From Winogradskyella endarachnes (GTDB taxonomy: Bacteria > Bacteroidota > Bacteroidia > Flavobacteriales > Flavobacteriaceae), in the NCBI RefSeq assembly GCF_009741275.1, contig NZ_WOWS01000005.1, positions 1 to 64,000 on the forward strand: 64,000 bases of DNA. The letters are read 5' to 3'. Positions 62,711 through 64,000 of this stretch are shown piece by piece. A program made the translations under genes and the position numbers. The notes under the pieces were generated by a model. That model ran no database searches and had not been told where the DNA came from. It saw nothing but the letters and a program-made list of their open reading frames with translations. Each line of letters begins with the position of its first letter. The stretch's first letter is position 1.

Positions 62711-64000
62711 ATGACAGATTTTAACTTTAAAAAGTGGAACAACATTTTAGGATGGTTTGTTTTTGCAGTAGCAGTAGTTGTTTACGGACTAACTATTGAA
62801 CCAACAGTAAGTTTTTGGGATGCCGGAGAGTATATTTTAACTTCATCAAAACTGCAAGTTGGACATCCACCAGGAGCACCATTGTTTCAAATGTTTGGTG
62901 CATTTTTCTCCATTTTTGCATTAGAACCTTCGCAAATTGGAATGATTTTAAACATGATGAGCGGTGTTGCAAGTGCATTTACTATTCTTTTTATGTTTTG
63001 GACCATCAGTCTGTTATTAGTGAAGTTGGTAAAATATAACAAAGAGGATAACCCAAGTAAAGCCTATGCTATTTTAGGTAGTGCTTTGGTTGGTAGTTTA
63101 GCTTTTACATTTACGGATTCATTTTGGTTTAACGCTGTTGAAACCGAGGTTTACGCTATGGCTACTTTAATAATGGCTGTGTTATTCTACTTAGGTTTAC
63201 GTTGGGAACAAGAAATGAATGAACCAAGAGGTAATAGATGGTTAATACTTATTGCTTTTGTAATTGGGCTATCTTTTGGCGTGCACTTTATGGGCTTACT
63301 TACAATACCTGCCATTGGCCTCCTTTATTACTTTAAAAACTATAAAACCATAACTATAAAGAATTTTATAATTGCCAATATTGTATCTGCTGCCATTTTA
63401 TTATTCATTTTTAAATTATTATTGCCTTCAACTCTTAAGCTATTTGGATACTTAGAAGTGTTTTTTGTAAACTCTATAGGCTTACCATTTAATTCTGGCA
63501 CCATTATTACAGGTGTAATGGTTATAGGTTTATTTTATTTTGGTTTAAATTACACACGTAAAAAAGACTACAAACACGTTAACACCTTAGTGTTATGCTT
63601 AATGTTTATATTTATTGGTTTCTCTTCTTGGATGATGTTACCTATTAGAGCAAACGCGCAAGTTGTGATTAATGAAAACAATCCTTCTGATGCTAGAGAA
63701 CTATTAGCGTACTATAATTTAGAGCAGTACCCAGAAACCCACTTATTCTATGGCCCACAATTTACAGAAGCTTATTCTGGAGCCGATGAAGACAATCCTT
63801 TTGTAGATGACAAAAAGAACTTTGAAAAAGACGAAGAAAAAGGAGAGTACGTTATTATTAACGATTGGGAAAAAAGTAAGCAAAATTACAACCATGCACA
63901 TGCTTCTATTTTACCAAGAATGTGGAGTGCAGAACATGCTGAAAATTACATGATGTTTACGGGTTTAATTGAATTTAAAGCAGATCCTTCTTTACAAACC
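62711..64000 (+). CDS. DUF2723 (TMEM260-like) multi-pass membrane protein, cut by right edge
   Basis: The ATG at 62711 opens a frame that continues past base 64000, giving 430 visible residues. The N-terminal region has the DUF2723 hallmark SFWDAGEYILTSSKLQVGHP with PPGAPLFQM, then about ten hydrophobic helices, then a soluble part (from about 320) with NNPSDARELLAYYNLEQYPE. The acidic pair in DAGE between helices one and two resembles the catalytic loop of GT-C glycosyltransferases; the eukaryotic relative TMEM260 is a protein O-mannosyltransferase, and Bacteroidota do O-glycosylate envelope proteins, so a glycosyltransferase role is a fair inference. Full length in this phylum is about 1000 residues. 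Confidence 0.88.
   Translation, partial: MTDFNFKKWNNILGWFVFAVAVVVYGLTIEPTVSFWDAGEYILTSSKLQVGHPPGAPLFQMFGAFFSIFALEPSQIGMILNMMSGVASAFTILFMFWTISLLLVKLVKYNKEDNPSKAYAILGSALVGSLAFTFTDSFWFNAVETEVYAMATLIMAVLFYLGLRWEQEMNEPRGNRWLILIAFVIGLSFGVHFMGLLTIPAIGLLYYFKNYKTITIKNFIIANIVSAAILLFIFKLLLPSTLKLFGYLEVFFVNSIGLPFNSGTIITGVMVIGLFYFGLNYTRKKDYKHVNTLVLCLMFIFIGFSSWMMLPIRANAQVVINENNPSDARELLAYYNLEQYPETHLFYGPQFTEAYSGADEDNPFVDDKKNFEKDEEKGEYVIINDWEKSKQNYNHAHASILPRMWSAEHAENYMMFTGLIEFKADPSLQT

Noticed and set aside
62793..62978. 61-codon minus-strand frame near the right end
   Set aside because: It is antisense to the conserved N-terminal region of the DUF2723 protein.

Overview
The window is a 64 kb piece of a low-GC (roughly one-third G+C by eye) Bacteroidota chromosome, almost certainly family Flavobacteriaceae. 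The evidence is a full-length sprA (type IX secretion and gliding translocon), a PorP/SprF protein next to a cargo with a type B sorting domain, an alternative complex III (ActABCDEF) joined to a caa3/aa3-type oxidase, and promoters of the Bacteroidota type (-7 TAnnTTTG, -33 TTG). Genus cannot be fixed from the sequence alone. No prophage, insertion sequence, CRISPR array or plasmid gene was seen; the window is mostly conserved housekeeping DNA.

Layout. 1-7972 (minus): a type IX secretion triad, made of a 1872-residue modular secreted protein, a PorP/SprF partner and a PorE-like periplasmic protein that runs off the left edge. 7973-8714: gene-free, AT-rich. 8715-10987 (plus): an Nfu-type Fe-S scaffold with two N domains, a possible 38-residue peptide, a dodecin and an MscS channel. 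10992-18808 (minus): a six-gene MacAB-TolC-like efflux operon, with tsaB downstream. 18948-24540 (minus): haem O synthase, two oxidase subunits III, subunit IV, then a small assembly cluster (Cys-free Sco-like protein, Sco, DUF420 protein, CAMC mini-protein). 24690-29467: a metallo-beta-lactamase-fold protein, a RemB-like/Wzi-like outer-membrane protein and two TonB proteins. 29534-38215 (minus): vanZ-like, gcvH, sprA, ruvA. 38295-43918 (minus): malic enzyme, queG, cytochrome P450, ruvB. 44083-55949 (minus): the actABCDEF-coxBA respiratory operon. 56246-62270: a SPOR protein, infB-nusA-rimP (minus) and a double-domain universal stress protein. 62487-62560 (minus): tRNA-Gln(UUG). 62711-64000 (plus): a DUF2723/TMEM260-like membrane protein cut by the right edge.

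How the genes work together. About 18 kb is devoted to terminal respiration: ACIII oxidises menaquinol, its haem proteins pass electrons to the CuA site of CoxB and on to CoxA, CtaB supplies the haem precursor, and Sco, DUF420 and the small CAMC protein probably mature the copper centres. A second theme is the envelope: SprA secretes cargo such as the 1872-residue protein, the PorP/SprF and PorE-like proteins are its likely export and attachment partners, and the TonB pair and RemB-like protein act at the same membranes. RuvA and RuvB are encoded apart, each beside unrelated genes.

The most noteworthy items are a textbook intrinsic terminator in the leader of rimP-nusA-infB (candidate NusA-linked attenuator), a Cys-free Sco-like protein paired with a normal Sco, a conserved-looking CAMC mini-protein in the oxidase-assembly cluster, an ActC with a C-terminal helix-hairpin-helix domain, an ActA with an extra cytochrome c domain, and a TonB-C-like domain at the N-terminus of an outer-membrane barrel protein. 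I did not find a clearly novel multi-gene system.
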